From Flavobacterium piscinae (GTDB lineage Bacteria; Bacteroidota; Bacteroidia; Flavobacteriales; Flavobacteriaceae), in NCBI RefSeq assembly GCF_004122145.1, contig NZ_SBKQ01000003.1, forward strand, positions 1-64,000: DNA of 64,000 nucleotides, written 5' to 3'. Shown piece after piece: positions 8,325-16,448 of the stretch. The position numbers and the translations under genes are program-made. How positions within the stretch are numbered: position 1 is the stretch's first letter; every line of letters begins with the position of its first letter. The notes below the pieces were generated by a model that made no database searches, was not told the origin of the DNA, and worked only from the letters and a program-made list of their open reading frames with translations.

Positions 8325-9176
8325 ATGGATTTAATTACTTTAAACGCAGACTATGTAACAAAATATTGGGATTATTTTACCAATGTTTTGATGGAATATT
8401 CGCCCAGGTTGATTTCGGCAATATTAATTTTTGTAATTGGTTGGACAGCTATTCGACTAATTAAAAAACTAATTGTTAGAATAATGACAAAAAGGGAAAT
8501 GGAACCTACTTTGTCAAAATTTTTAGCAGACATCTTGATTTGGACATTAAAAATTTTACTTTTTGTTACTGTTATTTCACGTCTAGGTGTTGAAAACTCC
8601 TCTTTTGTTGCCATTATTGGTGCTGCCGGTTTAGCGGTTGGTTTGTCTTTACAAGGTTCGCTGTCTAATTTTGCCGGTGGGGTTTTAATTATCATGTTCA
8701 AACCGTTTAAAGTTGGTGATTTTATTGAAGCACAAAACGTATCCGGAACAGTGAAACAAATACAAATTTTTGTAACGCAATTAGCAACAGTGGATAATCA
8801 AATTATTTTTGTGCCAAATGGAGCTTTGTCAAACGGAACAATCATTAATTATAGTTATGCCACTACAAGAAGAGCAAATTTAACCATTGGAATCAGTTAC
8901 AGTTCAAACATTAAAAAAGCTAAAGAAATTGCTATGGAAGTAATGGAAAATCACCCTTCGGTTTTAAAAGATCCTGCTCCGGTTGTATTAGTTGATAATT
9001 TAGCTGACAGTTCCATTAATTTAGCCATTCGTCCTTGGGCAAATTTGGAAGACTTTTTTACAATGCGTTCAGATATTTTAGAGCAAATTAAACTCAAATT
9101 TGATGAACATGGAATAGAAATTCCGTTTCCACAACTTGATTTCAACATTAAAGAAAACTTTCCTAAGAAACCATAA
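8325..9176 (+). CDS. MscS-family small-conductance mechanosensitive channel
   Basis: This 283-residue inner-membrane channel has the size of Escherichia coli MscS. Three N-terminal hydrophobic helices (roughly 22-45, 65-88 and 92-125) are followed by the pore-lining signature: glycine- and alanine-rich FVAIIGAAGLAVGLSLQGSL and LSNFAGGVLIIMFKPFKVGD. The soluble beta and alpha/beta domain with PNGALSNGTIINYS completes the fold. The channel opens under membrane tension to release osmolytes on hypo-osmotic shock. The 3' end overlaps convergent tsaB by 14 bp. Confidence 0.94.
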   Translation: MDLITLNADYVTKYWDYFTNVLMEYSPRLISAILIFVIGWTAIRLIKKLIVRIMTKREMEPTLSKFLADILIWTLKILLFVTVISRLGVENSSFVAIIGAAGLAVGLSLQGSLSNFAGGVLIIMFKPFKVGDFIEAQNVSGTVKQIQIFVTQLATVDNQIIFVPNGALSNGTIINYSYATTRRANLTIGISYSSNIKKAKEIAMEVMENHPSVLKDPAPVVLVDNLADSSINLAIRPWANLEDFFTMRSDILEQIKLKFDEHGIEIPFPQLDFNIKENFPKKP

Positions 9177-9819
9177 AGTCTTTCAAATAAAAAGGTTCAA
9201 AATAAGCTACATCTTCAAAAAGATTTTTTGTAAATAGAGTGTAGCTTTTTTTTGTCATTTGGTTAGCCGATGGATAAATAACATTTTCTGCAAAAATAAA
9301 ATTCTCTTTTTGAATAATTGTTTTGGCTTTTTGAGAACTATCTCCAACAAAGTATATCATTTGATTTAATTCTGAAAAAGATTCTTGAGTTAGAATTTCA
9401 GCTTTTGTGTCTCTAATCTTTTGATAATTTTTATCGAAAATTGCCGAATATACTTCCATTCTTCTAGCATCAATCATCGGAATAATCAGGCCTTCTTCAA
9501 TTGAAATTTGAGAAGCTAAAACTTCCAAAGTATCAACAGCAATTAAAGGAATATCTAATGCATAACACAATCCTTTTGCGGCTGAAACACCAATTCGCAA
9601 ACCCGTGTATGAACCCGGCCCTTGACTAACGGCAATTGCATTTAAATCTGAAAACTGCAAATTAGCTTCGGAAAGAATTTCTTCTATAAAAACATGCAAT
9701 TTTTCTGCATGTGAATAACCCATTTCTGCAATTTCTTTACAAACTACTGCTTCTCCATCTTTTGCTAAGGCAACAGAACAATTTTTGGTAGATGTTTCTA
9801 TGTTAAGAATATAAGGCAT
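9163..9819 (-). CDS. tsaB: tRNA threonylcarbamoyladenosine biosynthesis protein TsaB
   Basis: The 218-residue product is the TsaB subunit, an ASKHA-fold pseudo-enzyme that partners TsaD and TsaE to make the t6A37 modification of ANN-decoding tRNAs. The N-terminal ILNIETSTKNCSVAL and the segment SQGPGSYTGLRIGVSAAKGL are diagnostic, and the length is normal. A TATTTTTG promoter motif lies 18 bases upstream. The stop codon lies inside the 3' end of the convergent mscS gene (14-bp overlap), leaving no room for a conventional terminator. Confidence 0.95.
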   Translation of the reverse strand: MPYILNIETSTKNCSVALAKDGEAVVCKEIAEMGYSHAEKLHVFIEEILSEANLQFSDLNAIAVSQGPGSYTGLRIGVSAAKGLCYALDIPLIAVDTLEVLASQISIEEGLIIPMIDARRMEVYSAIFDKNYQKIRDTKAEILTQESFSELNQMIYFVGDSSQKAKTIIQKENFIFAENVIYPSANQMTKKSYTLFTKNLFEDVAYFEPFYLKDFMVS

Positions 9820-9836
9820 AATTAAAATTGAAAAGG

Positions 9837-9844
9837 CAAAAATA
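9837..9844 (-). promoter_or_regulatory. -7 box (TATTTTTG) for tsaB
   Basis: On the minus strand this matches TAnnTTTG exactly. It lies between the terminator of the export adaptor gene and tsaB. Confidence 0.45.
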
Positions 9845-9850
9845 AGCTAT

Positions 9851-9886
9851 AAAAAAAGGAAACTAAACTTTTAATTTAATTTCCTT
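9851..9886 (-). terminator. Terminator after the export adaptor gene
   Basis: Stem AAGGAAA (9856-9862) with TTTCCTT (9880-9886), extended inward with one mismatch. On the minus strand it is followed by a run of seven T. Confidence 0.7.
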
Positions 9887-9906
9887 GCTATTTTAATAAT
9901 ACTATT

Positions 9907-11220
9907 TTATTTTTTATTCTCTTTGGCTTTTTCTTCCTCCGATTTAACATGAACTAAATCTCCGGAATTTAGATCTTTTGTTACCGTAGTATAAGGGCCA
10001 ATAATCACTACCTCTCCTTTTTTTAGACCTTGAACTACTTCGATGTTTGAATCATCTTGAATTCCGGTTTTAATAATTCTGATTTTTGCTTTATCACCAA
10101 CTTTTACAAAAACACACTCAAGCTTTTTATCTGCTTTTTGAACTAAAACTTCCTCTTTATCACTTTCTCCCTCAGGTTTTACATCTACTTTGGAAGAACT
10201 TAACGTATCTGATTTCATGACCACAGCACTAATAGGAACGGCAATAACTTTTTCTTTTCTTTTGGTAATAATATCAACTGTTGCGGTCATTCCGGGACGG
10301 AAAGGAGAATAATTCTCCGGTTTTCCTTCAATCAAATCTAAATAAGATTCTTTTAAAATTCTAACTTTTACTTTAAAATTAGTCACTTGATCGGCTGTTA
10401 CAGCATTACTGGCAGAATTTGAAATGCTGGTTACAACTCCTTTGAATTCTTTTTTCAAATAAGCATCCACTTCAATGTTCGTAGAATCGCCAACGCTTAC
10501 TTTAACAATGTCATTTTCATTCACGTCCACTTCCACTTCCATATTATTCAAATTGGCAACACGTAAAATTTCTGTTCCGGTCATTTGTTGTGTACCCAAT
10601 ACTCGCTCTCCTAACTCTACGGAAAGTAACGAAACCGTTCCATCTGCCGGAGCATAAATGGTTGTTCTGCCTAAATTATCTTTAGCTTCTGTAACCGTTG
10701 CTGCGGCACTTTGAACACCGTAATAGGCCGCTTGTTTTGCTGCTTGAGCTCCTTCAAAAGTTGCGACAACTCTATCCCATTCAGATTTTGAAATAATTCC
10801 TTTTTCAAATAGTGTTTTGTTTCGGTTATAATTAGCTTGAGCTTCCTTAAATGTGGCTTCTGCTTGACTTAATCCTGCTTTAGTATTTGATAAACCGGCA
10901 ACAGACCGGTTTAAACTAGAAGTATATAAATCGGGATTAATTCTAACCAATAAATCACCTTTTTTTACTAATTGACCTTCAATTATAGGCAATTCGATGA
11001 TTTCTCCTGAAACTTCAGAGGAAATTTTAATTTCGGTTTCAGGTTGAATTTTACCGGTTGCAGAAACAGTTTCAATAATTGTAATTTCATTAACAGAAGC
11101 AGTTTCAACTTCTTTTCCTTTTTTCTTATTTCCAATTACACCTGCTTTAGAAAGTGCAATTAACAAAATAATCAATCCTATCGCGATTGCTAAAAAAATA
11201 TATATACCTTTTTTTGACAT
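9907..11220 (-). CDS. Periplasmic adaptor subunit (HlyD/MacA-type membrane fusion protein)
   Basis: This 437-residue membrane fusion protein has one N-terminal membrane anchor (about residues 6-25). A lipoyl-like half (KISSEVSGEIIELPIIEGQLVKKGDLLVRI), an alpha-helical hairpin rich in Ala and Glu (about 110-185), the second lipoyl half (IYAPADGTVSLLSVELGERV) and beta-barrel and proximal domains follow. Such proteins link an inner-membrane ABC or RND pump to a TolC channel. It follows a TolC-family gene by 2 bases in one operon. No pump gene is next to them in this window, so the substrate and pump type cannot be stated. Confidence 0.9.
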   Translation of the reverse strand: MSKKGIYIFLAIAIGLIILLIALSKAGVIGNKKKGKEVETASVNEITIIETVSATGKIQPETEIKISSEVSGEIIELPIIEGQLVKKGDLLVRINPDLYTSSLNRSVAGLSNTKAGLSQAEATFKEAQANYNRNKTLFEKGIISKSEWDRVVATFEGAQAAKQAAYYGVQSAAATVTEAKDNLGRTTIYAPADGTVSLLSVELGERVLGTQQMTGTEILRVANLNNMEVEVDVNENDIVKVSVGDSTNIEVDAYLKKEFKGVVTSISNSASNAVTADQVTNFKVKVRILKESYLDLIEGKPENYSPFRPGMTATVDIITKRKEKVIAVPISAVVMKSDTLSSSKVDVKPEGESDKEEVLVQKADKKLECVFVKVGDKAKIRIIKTGIQDDSNIEVVQGLKKGEVVIIGPYTTVTKDLNSGDLVHVKSEEEKAKENKK

Positions 11221-11222
11221 AA

Positions 11223-12668
11223 TTATGGTTTTTGAATAATTGGGATTCCGAAATAAAATTCTAATATTTTGGTTCTAAAAATATAGTCATACTTAGTTCT
11301 TAAAACTTCTGATTGAGCGTTGACCAAAAGTGTTTGCGATTGATTGAAATCAAAAGCATTCATCAAGCCAACTTCAAAACGCTCTTTGGCGTAGTTGAAA
11401 GCCTCTTGTCTGGCTTCTAAGGTTGTTAGTGCCGATTCGTATGATTTCAATGCTCCTTTTACATCGGTAAACGCAGTAAAAACATTTCTTTCTAAAGTTA
11501 ATTCTTCTTGTTCATAAGCAATTTTACTTCTCTCCAAAGCAACCTTTGAACGTTGCACATTATTTCGAGTAGCAAAACCATTAAAAATTGGAATGGTTAA
11601 CTGCACACCAAAATTCTGCCCTTTGTTAGCATCAAATTGATCAAAAATCGGGGATGGTCTTCCTAAAATGGCATTAAAATTAGGTTGCAAAACATTTTGA
11701 TTAGTTCCTTCTACAATCCCAATAACCGTAGTTGGATTGGAGGGGTCCAACTCAACTCCTGTAACTCGGTCTAAGTTAGAAGCTCTGGTACTAAAGCTAT
11801 AAAAACCTTGTAAACGAGGTTGATAGGCACCTTTAGAAATAGAAACATCCTTCTCTGCTATTTCCAAATTGGTTTGAGCTATTTTGAGTTCAGTTCTTGT
11901 TTCTTTTGCTTTTTGGTAAATGGCTTCCGGCGTTTGGAGCAATAAAGGAGTTTGTGTTGCTTCGTACTCACGATCGATAATATCAAATTCTTTAAAGTCT
12001 TCCAGTTGTAATAATTGAGCTAAACTTAATTTAGAAATCAACAACAAATTTTCAGCATTAATGACCAATTGCTCACTGGAAGCAACAGTTGCTTTGATAT
12101 CTAACAAATCACCTCTTGGAATCACTCCGGCTTTTAATAATTGCTCCGAACGTTCCATTTGTTTTTGGTTGTTGAGCAATTGTTCTTTTTGTACTTTCAA
12201 ATTTTCTTTGTTGAAAAGAATCTGTAAAAATGCATTGGCAACATTCAAGGCAATATCCTCTTGCATTTTTGTCAATTGGTATTGACTGGCGATTTGGGAT
12301 AAGTTGGCTCTACGAAGTCGGTACTGATTTTGAAGACCGTTATAAATATCTACGCCAACATTAAAACCGGCAGAGGTAAATTGAGTAGTTTGATTTTCTA
12401 ATAAACCGGTTGTAATATTCTGATTTAAACCAATATTCCAAGAATGAGAAGCAGTTGCATTTGCCGAAGGAAGAAAGTTACCAATAGCAGTGCTTCGCTC
12501 TATGTCTGCCAATTCTTTATCTAAAGTCGAATTTTTAATAGAAATGTTATTTTCTAATGCGTGATTCACACATTCTTCTAAGGTCCATTTTTTTGTTTGA
12601 GAATGAACACTAACTCCAAACAGAATTAGCGAAAACCAAACCATTTTATTGACAATAGAACTTTTCAT
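11223..12668 (-). CDS. TolC-family outer-membrane efflux channel
   Basis: The product (481 residues from this start) has a signal peptide (MKSSIVNKMVWFSLILFGVSVHSQ). Two outer-membrane efflux protein repeats follow with long heptad-rich helices, for example WTLEECVNHALENNISIKN at the front and LERSKIAYEQEELTLERNVF in the second half. It forms the trimeric outer-membrane duct of a tripartite exporter with the adaptor coded 2 bases downstream. An ATG nine codons earlier (12695) lies only 8 bases after the -7 box and would put charged residues ahead of the signal peptide, so 12668 is preferred. Confidence 0.9.
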   Translation of the reverse strand: MKSSIVNKMVWFSLILFGVSVHSQTKKWTLEECVNHALENNISIKNSTLDKELADIERSTAIGNFLPSANATASHSWNIGLNQNITTGLLENQTTQFTSAGFNVGVDIYNGLQNQYRLRRANLSQIASQYQLTKMQEDIALNVANAFLQILFNKENLKVQKEQLLNNQKQMERSEQLLKAGVIPRGDLLDIKATVASSEQLVINAENLLLISKLSLAQLLQLEDFKEFDIIDREYEATQTPLLLQTPEAIYQKAKETRTELKIAQTNLEIAEKDVSISKGAYQPRLQGFYSFSTRASNLDRVTGVELDPSNPTTVIGIVEGTNQNVLQPNFNAILGRPSPIFDQFDANKGQNFGVQLTIPIFNGFATRNNVQRSKVALERSKIAYEQEELTLERNVFTAFTDVKGALKSYESALTTLEARQEAFNYAKERFEVGLMNAFDFNQSQTLLVNAQSEVLRTKYDYIFRTKILEFYFGIPIIQKP

Positions 12669-12702
12669 ATGAAATTTTTGAAAGAGTTGCTGCATTAGAG
12701 TA

Positions 12703-12710
12703 CAAATTTA
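12703..12710 (-). promoter_or_regulatory. -7 box (TAAATTTG) for the TolC/adaptor operon
   Basis: This is an exact TAnnTTTG match on the minus strand in the divergent spacer between the TolC gene and the DUF4403 gene. Its position favours the ATG at 12668 over 12695. Confidence 0.5.
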
Positions 12711-12819
12711 ATTCATTAGAATTTTATACCCATAGGACGCTTAATTTATTTTTGTGTTACAACAAAATGAAAAAATCTGAAAATAATTTACATTTACAGA
12801 CTCAAATGAACTTCAAAAA

Positions 12820-14229
12820 ATGAAATATCTTTTAATTCCAATACTACTTTTTGTTTTAGTTATTTTAGTATCGTCGTGTTCCACCTCAAAAAAGTTAGAC
12901 CTTATTAAACCTGAACCTGACAATGCCGAACCTGTTGAATATGAAACTACTACTTCTTTTATTCATCTTCCGATAACCATCCAACTAAAAGACATTGAAA
13001 ATCAAACCAACAAATTATTGAATGGGTTGATTTATAACGACTCTATTTTAAAAGATGATGATTTAGAATTAAAAGTATGGAAACAAGCTCCCATTAAAAT
13101 TGAAATGGAAAAAGATGGAAATACTACCAAAATAAAAACCACTCTTCCTTTAAAAGTGAATGGAAAATTCCGTTATGGTTTTGAAAAAATGGGCATAAGT
13201 TTATATGACATCAAAGAGTTCAACCTCAATGGTGTTGTTACATTAATAAGTGAAGTTGGATTGACGAACTGGCAACTAAAAACCAATACGAAAATAAAAT
13301 CGTTAGACTGGACAGAAACTCCTTCTGTAGTAATAGCCGGTAAAAATGTTCCGATTACTTATCTTATTAATCCGACCGTACGACTTTTTAAATCTAAAAT
13401 TGAAAAAAGCATTGATGATTCCATCAAAGAATCATTAGATTTTAAACCCCACGTTTTGGATGCTTTAGACAAATTAGCCACACCATTTGAAATGAGTGAG
13501 CAATATGCCAGTTGGCTCAGAATTGTCCCAATTGAACTTTATGTAACCGATGCCGTTTTACAAAAAAAGGAAATCAAATTAGACATGGGTTTAAAATGTT
13601 CGATGGAAACAATTGTTGGAAAAACTCCCGAAAAAAAATTCGATAGAAATAAAATCATTTTAAAACCGGTTGCCAAAATGCCGGATCATATTTCTGCCAA
13701 CATCATTGCTGTTTCGACCTATGAAGATGCTTCCAGAATTATGACACAGAATTTTAAAGACCAAGAATTTGGGGATGGGAAAAGAAAAGTAAAAGTTACA
13801 AAAGTAAATCTTTGGCATAGAGATGGGAAAATGATTATTGCGTTAGACATGCTTGGTAGCATTAACGGAACAGTATATTTAGCAGGGTTCCCTCAATATA
13901 ATGAAGAAACCAAAGAAATTTATTTTGATCAATTGGATTATGTGTTGAACACCAAAAGTTTTTTAGTACGTTCAGCCAATTGGTTGGCACAAGGTTATGT
14001 TTTGAGAAAAATTCAAGAAAATTGTCGTTATTCTATTAAACCTAATTTGGATGAAGGAAAAGCCAATGTGATGCAATATCTTCAAAATTATTCACCCATG
14101 AGAGGAGTTTTTGTCAATGGAACGTTGAATGACTTTGAGTTTCAAAAAATTCAATTAACCAACAAAGCCATCTTAGCATTTATAAAAGGAAGCGGTCAAG
14201 TGGATGTAAAAATTGACGGAATTGAATGA
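12820..14229 (+). CDS. DUF4403 family lipoprotein
   Basis: This 469-residue predicted lipoprotein has signal peptide MKYLLIPILLFVLVILVSSC with the lipid-modified Cys at position 20. The rest reads as a beta-rich protein with the features of DUF4403 (FIHLPITIQLKDIENQTNKLLNGL, KMGISLYDIKEFNLNGVVTL, FPQYNEETKEIYFDQLDY). Members are found mainly in Bacteroidota and Proteobacteria; the repeated lipid-binding-like halves suggest a periplasmic lipid or hydrophobic ligand role, which is inference. It is transcribed divergently from the TolC operon. Its TGA stop abuts the stop of the convergent next gene within the palindrome TGATCA. Confidence 0.82.
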   Translation: MKYLLIPILLFVLVILVSSCSTSKKLDLIKPEPDNAEPVEYETTTSFIHLPITIQLKDIENQTNKLLNGLIYNDSILKDDDLELKVWKQAPIKIEMEKDGNTTKIKTTLPLKVNGKFRYGFEKMGISLYDIKEFNLNGVVTLISEVGLTNWQLKTNTKIKSLDWTETPSVVIAGKNVPITYLINPTVRLFKSKIEKSIDDSIKESLDFKPHVLDALDKLATPFEMSEQYASWLRIVPIELYVTDAVLQKKEIKLDMGLKCSMETIVGKTPEKKFDRNKIILKPVAKMPDHISANIIAVSTYEDASRIMTQNFKDQEFGDGKRKVKVTKVNLWHRDGKMIIALDMLGSINGTVYLAGFPQYNEETKEIYFDQLDYVLNTKSFLVRSANWLAQGYVLRKIQENCRYSIKPNLDEGKANVMQYLQNYSPMRGVFVNGTLNDFEFQKIQLTNKAILAFIKGSGQVDVKIDGIE

Positions 14230-14475
14230 TCAGGAAGTGATTTCTGAGGCAGCTTTCTTTTTAAATTTCATACGATAGACTACATAAAATACGATGGCTA
14301 CCATAATGTAAGGGAAAGCCATCAGGTAGACAATTCCATCATTAATCGCTTCTGCTTTTGCACCATCGCCTTCACTTTCCAAAGCTGCTCGACACATGGC
14401 ACACTGAGCTGAAGAGAAAAATCCGCCAAAGAAAATAAAAACTACTATCGGATATTTTAAAATTTTAGTGAACAT
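14230..14475 (-). CDS. Small membrane protein with CxxC, last gene of the oxidase assembly operon
   Basis: This 81-residue protein has an N-terminal hydrophobic segment ending FFSSAQ, followed at once by C-A-M-C (Cys 25 and 28). A short polar stretch, one transmembrane helix (about 48-70) and a basic tail complete it. A TTG start 12 bases upstream is possible, but the ATG at 14475 overlaps the preceding DUF420 gene by only 11 bases. I do not recognise a named family. Its place at the end of an operon for cytochrome oxidase subunits and copper insertion, with a CxxC exposed on the periplasmic side if the first segment is cleaved or spans, suggests a role in oxidase assembly; this is inference. 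Confidence 0.75.
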   Translation of the reverse strand: MFTKILKYPIVVFIFFGGFFSSAQCAMCRAALESEGDGAKAEAINDGIVYLMAFPYIMVAIVFYVVYRMKFKKKAASEITS

Positions 14476-15025
14476 AATACGGTGCAATCATTAAATAAAC
14501 AATCACGCCTGTAACGGCTACGTACAACCAAATTGGGAACGTGATTTTAGCAATTTTTTTATGTTTATCAAATCGTTCTGCTAAGGCTTTTACATAAGTA
14601 ATTAAAACCAATGGTATAACTGCAATTGAAAAAACTATATGCGAAACAAGAATAAAAAAATAGACATAACGAATAAAACCAACACCACCAAAAGGGGTGC
14701 TGTCAGAAGTCATATGATAGGCCACATACATAATCAAAAAAACAACCGAACAAGCAATAGCACTTTGCATGAGTTTTTGATGCGTTCTTTTATTACCGTT
14801 TTTGATTGCATATACACCCAATATTAGTAACATGGCTGTAATACCGTTTATGAAGGCATAAATTGGCGGCAAAAATGTTAAAGGTTCTACATTGATTCCG
14901 TAGTCTTTCAATTTTACTTTAAATAAAATAGCAACCACCACCGGAATGACTATGGAAAGCACTATTATTAATATTGAATATCTCTTTTCAATCGAGTTTT
15001 TCTCGTTTAAGTTCGTTTGCTCCAT
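14465..15025 (-). CDS. DUF420 family membrane protein (CtaM-like)
   Basis: This 186-residue protein has about five hydrophobic helices (near 18-38, 52-72, 88-106, 122-145 and 160-182) and conserved histidines, as in NGNKRTHQKLMQSA, YVAYHMTS and FFILVSHIVFS. This is the pattern of DUF420, whose Bacillus member CtaM (YozB) is needed for cytochrome oxidase maturation. It lies 1 base after the SCO gene and overlaps the following small gene, so translation is likely coupled. A role in heme or oxidase assembly is inferred from the family and operon. Confidence 0.88.
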   Translation of the reverse strand: MEQTNLNEKNSIEKRYSILIIVLSIVIPVVVAILFKVKLKDYGINVEPLTFLPPIYAFINGITAMLLILGVYAIKNGNKRTHQKLMQSAIACSVVFLIMYVAYHMTSDSTPFGGVGFIRYVYFFILVSHIVFSIAVIPLVLITYVKALAERFDKHKKIAKITFPIWLYVAVTGVIVYLMIAPYYVH

Positions 15026-15026
15026 T

Positions 15027-15716
15027 TTATTTCTCTTCTAAAAGTACTTTAATATCTTGTTTAAGGGCTTGAATTCCGGCCGCTTCAATTCCGTCATAAT
15101 ATACAATTGGATTACCAAATTCATCTTTTCGGCTTCTGATATTTCCTTTTTTATCGACCAGAGCAAATAATCCGGAATGCTCAAAACCTCCTTCACTCTC
15201 TTTATTTTCACCGGCAAAAATACTAAATCCTTTATTGGCCAATTCATAAATATAGTCTTTGTCCCCGGTTAAAAAATTCCAATTTGGATTATTTACGCCT
15301 AAATGTTCCGCATGTTCTTTTAATACTTCTGAGGTATCATTAGCCGGATTAATTGTTATAGAAACTATTCCGAAGTCGTTTTGATTTTTCTCAAAATGGT
15401 TTTGTAATTCAACCATATTTCTATTCATGATAGGACAAATGGTTGGACAGGTCGAAAAAAAGAATTCAACCAAATACACTTTTTCTTCGTAATTTTTATT
15501 ACTAATTGTTTCGCCGTTCTGATTGGTTAGACTGAACTTTGGAGCTTTTCCGATTTTTACTAATAAATCTTCAGATGTTTCACTTTGACCGGGCGTGTTA
15601 AGTCTATCTATTTTGGTTACATCATTGTTTTTAATTCTATTGATGATTTTGGGAATAAAAATAATTCCAAAAACCAATATAATAAACGATATCCCGATGT
15701 ACGATTTATTTTTCAT
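15027..15716 (-). CDS. SCO1/SenC family copper chaperone for cytochrome oxidase
   Basis: This 229-residue membrane-anchored thioredoxin-fold protein has an N-terminal anchor (about 6-24). Residues C90 and C94 in FFFSTCPTICPIMNRN form the copper-binding C-x3-C, and H180 in GGFEHSGLF provides the third ligand. SCO proteins deliver copper to the CuA centre of oxidase subunit II. The reading frame is open to a GTG at 15740, but the ATG at 15716 follows the upstream stop by 4 bases and starts directly before the anchor, so it is preferred. The upstream neighbour has the same fold without the cysteines. Confidence 0.93.
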   Translation of the reverse strand: MKNKSYIGISFIILVFGIIFIPKIINRIKNNDVTKIDRLNTPGQSETSEDLLVKIGKAPKFSLTNQNGETISNKNYEEKVYLVEFFFSTCPTICPIMNRNMVELQNHFEKNQNDFGIVSITINPANDTSEVLKEHAEHLGVNNPNWNFLTGDKDYIYELANKGFSIFAGENKESEGGFEHSGLFALVDKKGNIRSRKDEFGNPIVYYDGIEAAGIQALKQDIKVLLEEK

Positions 15717-15720
15717 GTTA

Positions 15721-16374
15721 CTATTTTTTTCTGTCGGCACTGTTTTTCTTCAGTGCCAGACGGTATTCTGCTAAAATTATTTTGATGTCATCACCCATTT
15801 CGTTGTGCAAATCAGCTGCAGAAATGGAGTTATATCCTTCTTTGTATTCTGGTTCTCCTTTTTTATTTTTTCCTTTTCTTCCTCTTAAATTTCTTTCTTT
15901 GTCAACTATAAAAACGTTAGGGGTTCTTAAGTTTTCATCTAATTGGCCAATCAAATTCAACTGCTTGTAATATTCTTTAATTTCATCGGGTGAAGCAAAA
16001 ATATAATTCCATTTAGACATATCGCAAATTCTGCTTAGTTCTTCTTTTAATTCTACGGTTTGTGATTCAGTTCCAAAAGGTGCTATACAAATCAATTGAA
16101 AATCTTTGAAACCCATTACTTTTTCATAAATCTTTTGATTCAGATTGAAAGCATCCCCTTTGTTGTAGAGTATTTTTGTGCCGGGAAAAACTAAAATAGT
16201 AATTTTATCCTCTAAAGAAAATTGTTGCCCTTTTTCATCCTTCCAATTTCTTAAGTCAGGAATTGATTTAGTTACCGTTGGTAAATGCGTAAAATTATGC
16301 ACTCCGGAAGCAAAGAAAAGATAGGCTACAATAGGAAGTATAAATAACGAAAACAGAACAATATTCTTTTTCAT
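15721..16374 (-). CDS. SCO/thioredoxin-like protein lacking active-site cysteines
   Basis: This 217-residue protein has an N-terminal membrane anchor (about 4-22) and a thioredoxin-like soluble part. The strand normally leading to the CxxxC reads ITILVFPGTKILYNKGDAF, with no cysteine pair. A later strand and turn, RTPNVFIVDKERNLRGRKG, is typical of SCO and peroxiredoxin-like folds. The only cysteines are isolated (LICIAPF and RICDMS). It sits directly before the true SCO gene and may be a structural or regulatory paralogue in oxidase assembly; this is inference. It is followed by a lysine-rich C-terminal tail. Confidence 0.75.
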   Translation of the reverse strand: MKKNIVLFSLFILPIVAYLFFASGVHNFTHLPTVTKSIPDLRNWKDEKGQQFSLEDKITILVFPGTKILYNKGDAFNLNQKIYEKVMGFKDFQLICIAPFGTESQTVELKEELSRICDMSKWNYIFASPDEIKEYYKQLNLIGQLDENLRTPNVFIVDKERNLRGRKGKNKKGEPEYKEGYNSISAADLHNEMGDDIKIILAEYRLALKKNSADRKK

Positions 16375-16402
16375 TTCAGTTGCTTTTTATTTATGCAAAA
16401 AT

Positions 16403-16430
16403 AAAAAAAGGCACGCAATGCGTACCTTTT
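16403..16430 (-). terminator. Hairpin with T-run between subunit IV and the SCO-like gene
   Basis: AAAAGG (16406-16411) pairs with CCTTTT (16425-16430) and ACGC with GCGT, with one mismatch and a three-base loop. A T-run follows on the minus strand. The core GGCACGCAATGCGTACC differs by one base from the hairpin before rimP at 55543. It may partially terminate the operon 28 bases before the next start. Confidence 0.75.
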
Positions 16431-16448
16431 AATTTATCTAATATCGTG

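Noticed and set aside
12669..12695. ATG at 12695 as start of the TolC-family gene
   Set aside because: It is 8 bases from the -7 box and adds polar residues ahead of a clear signal peptide.
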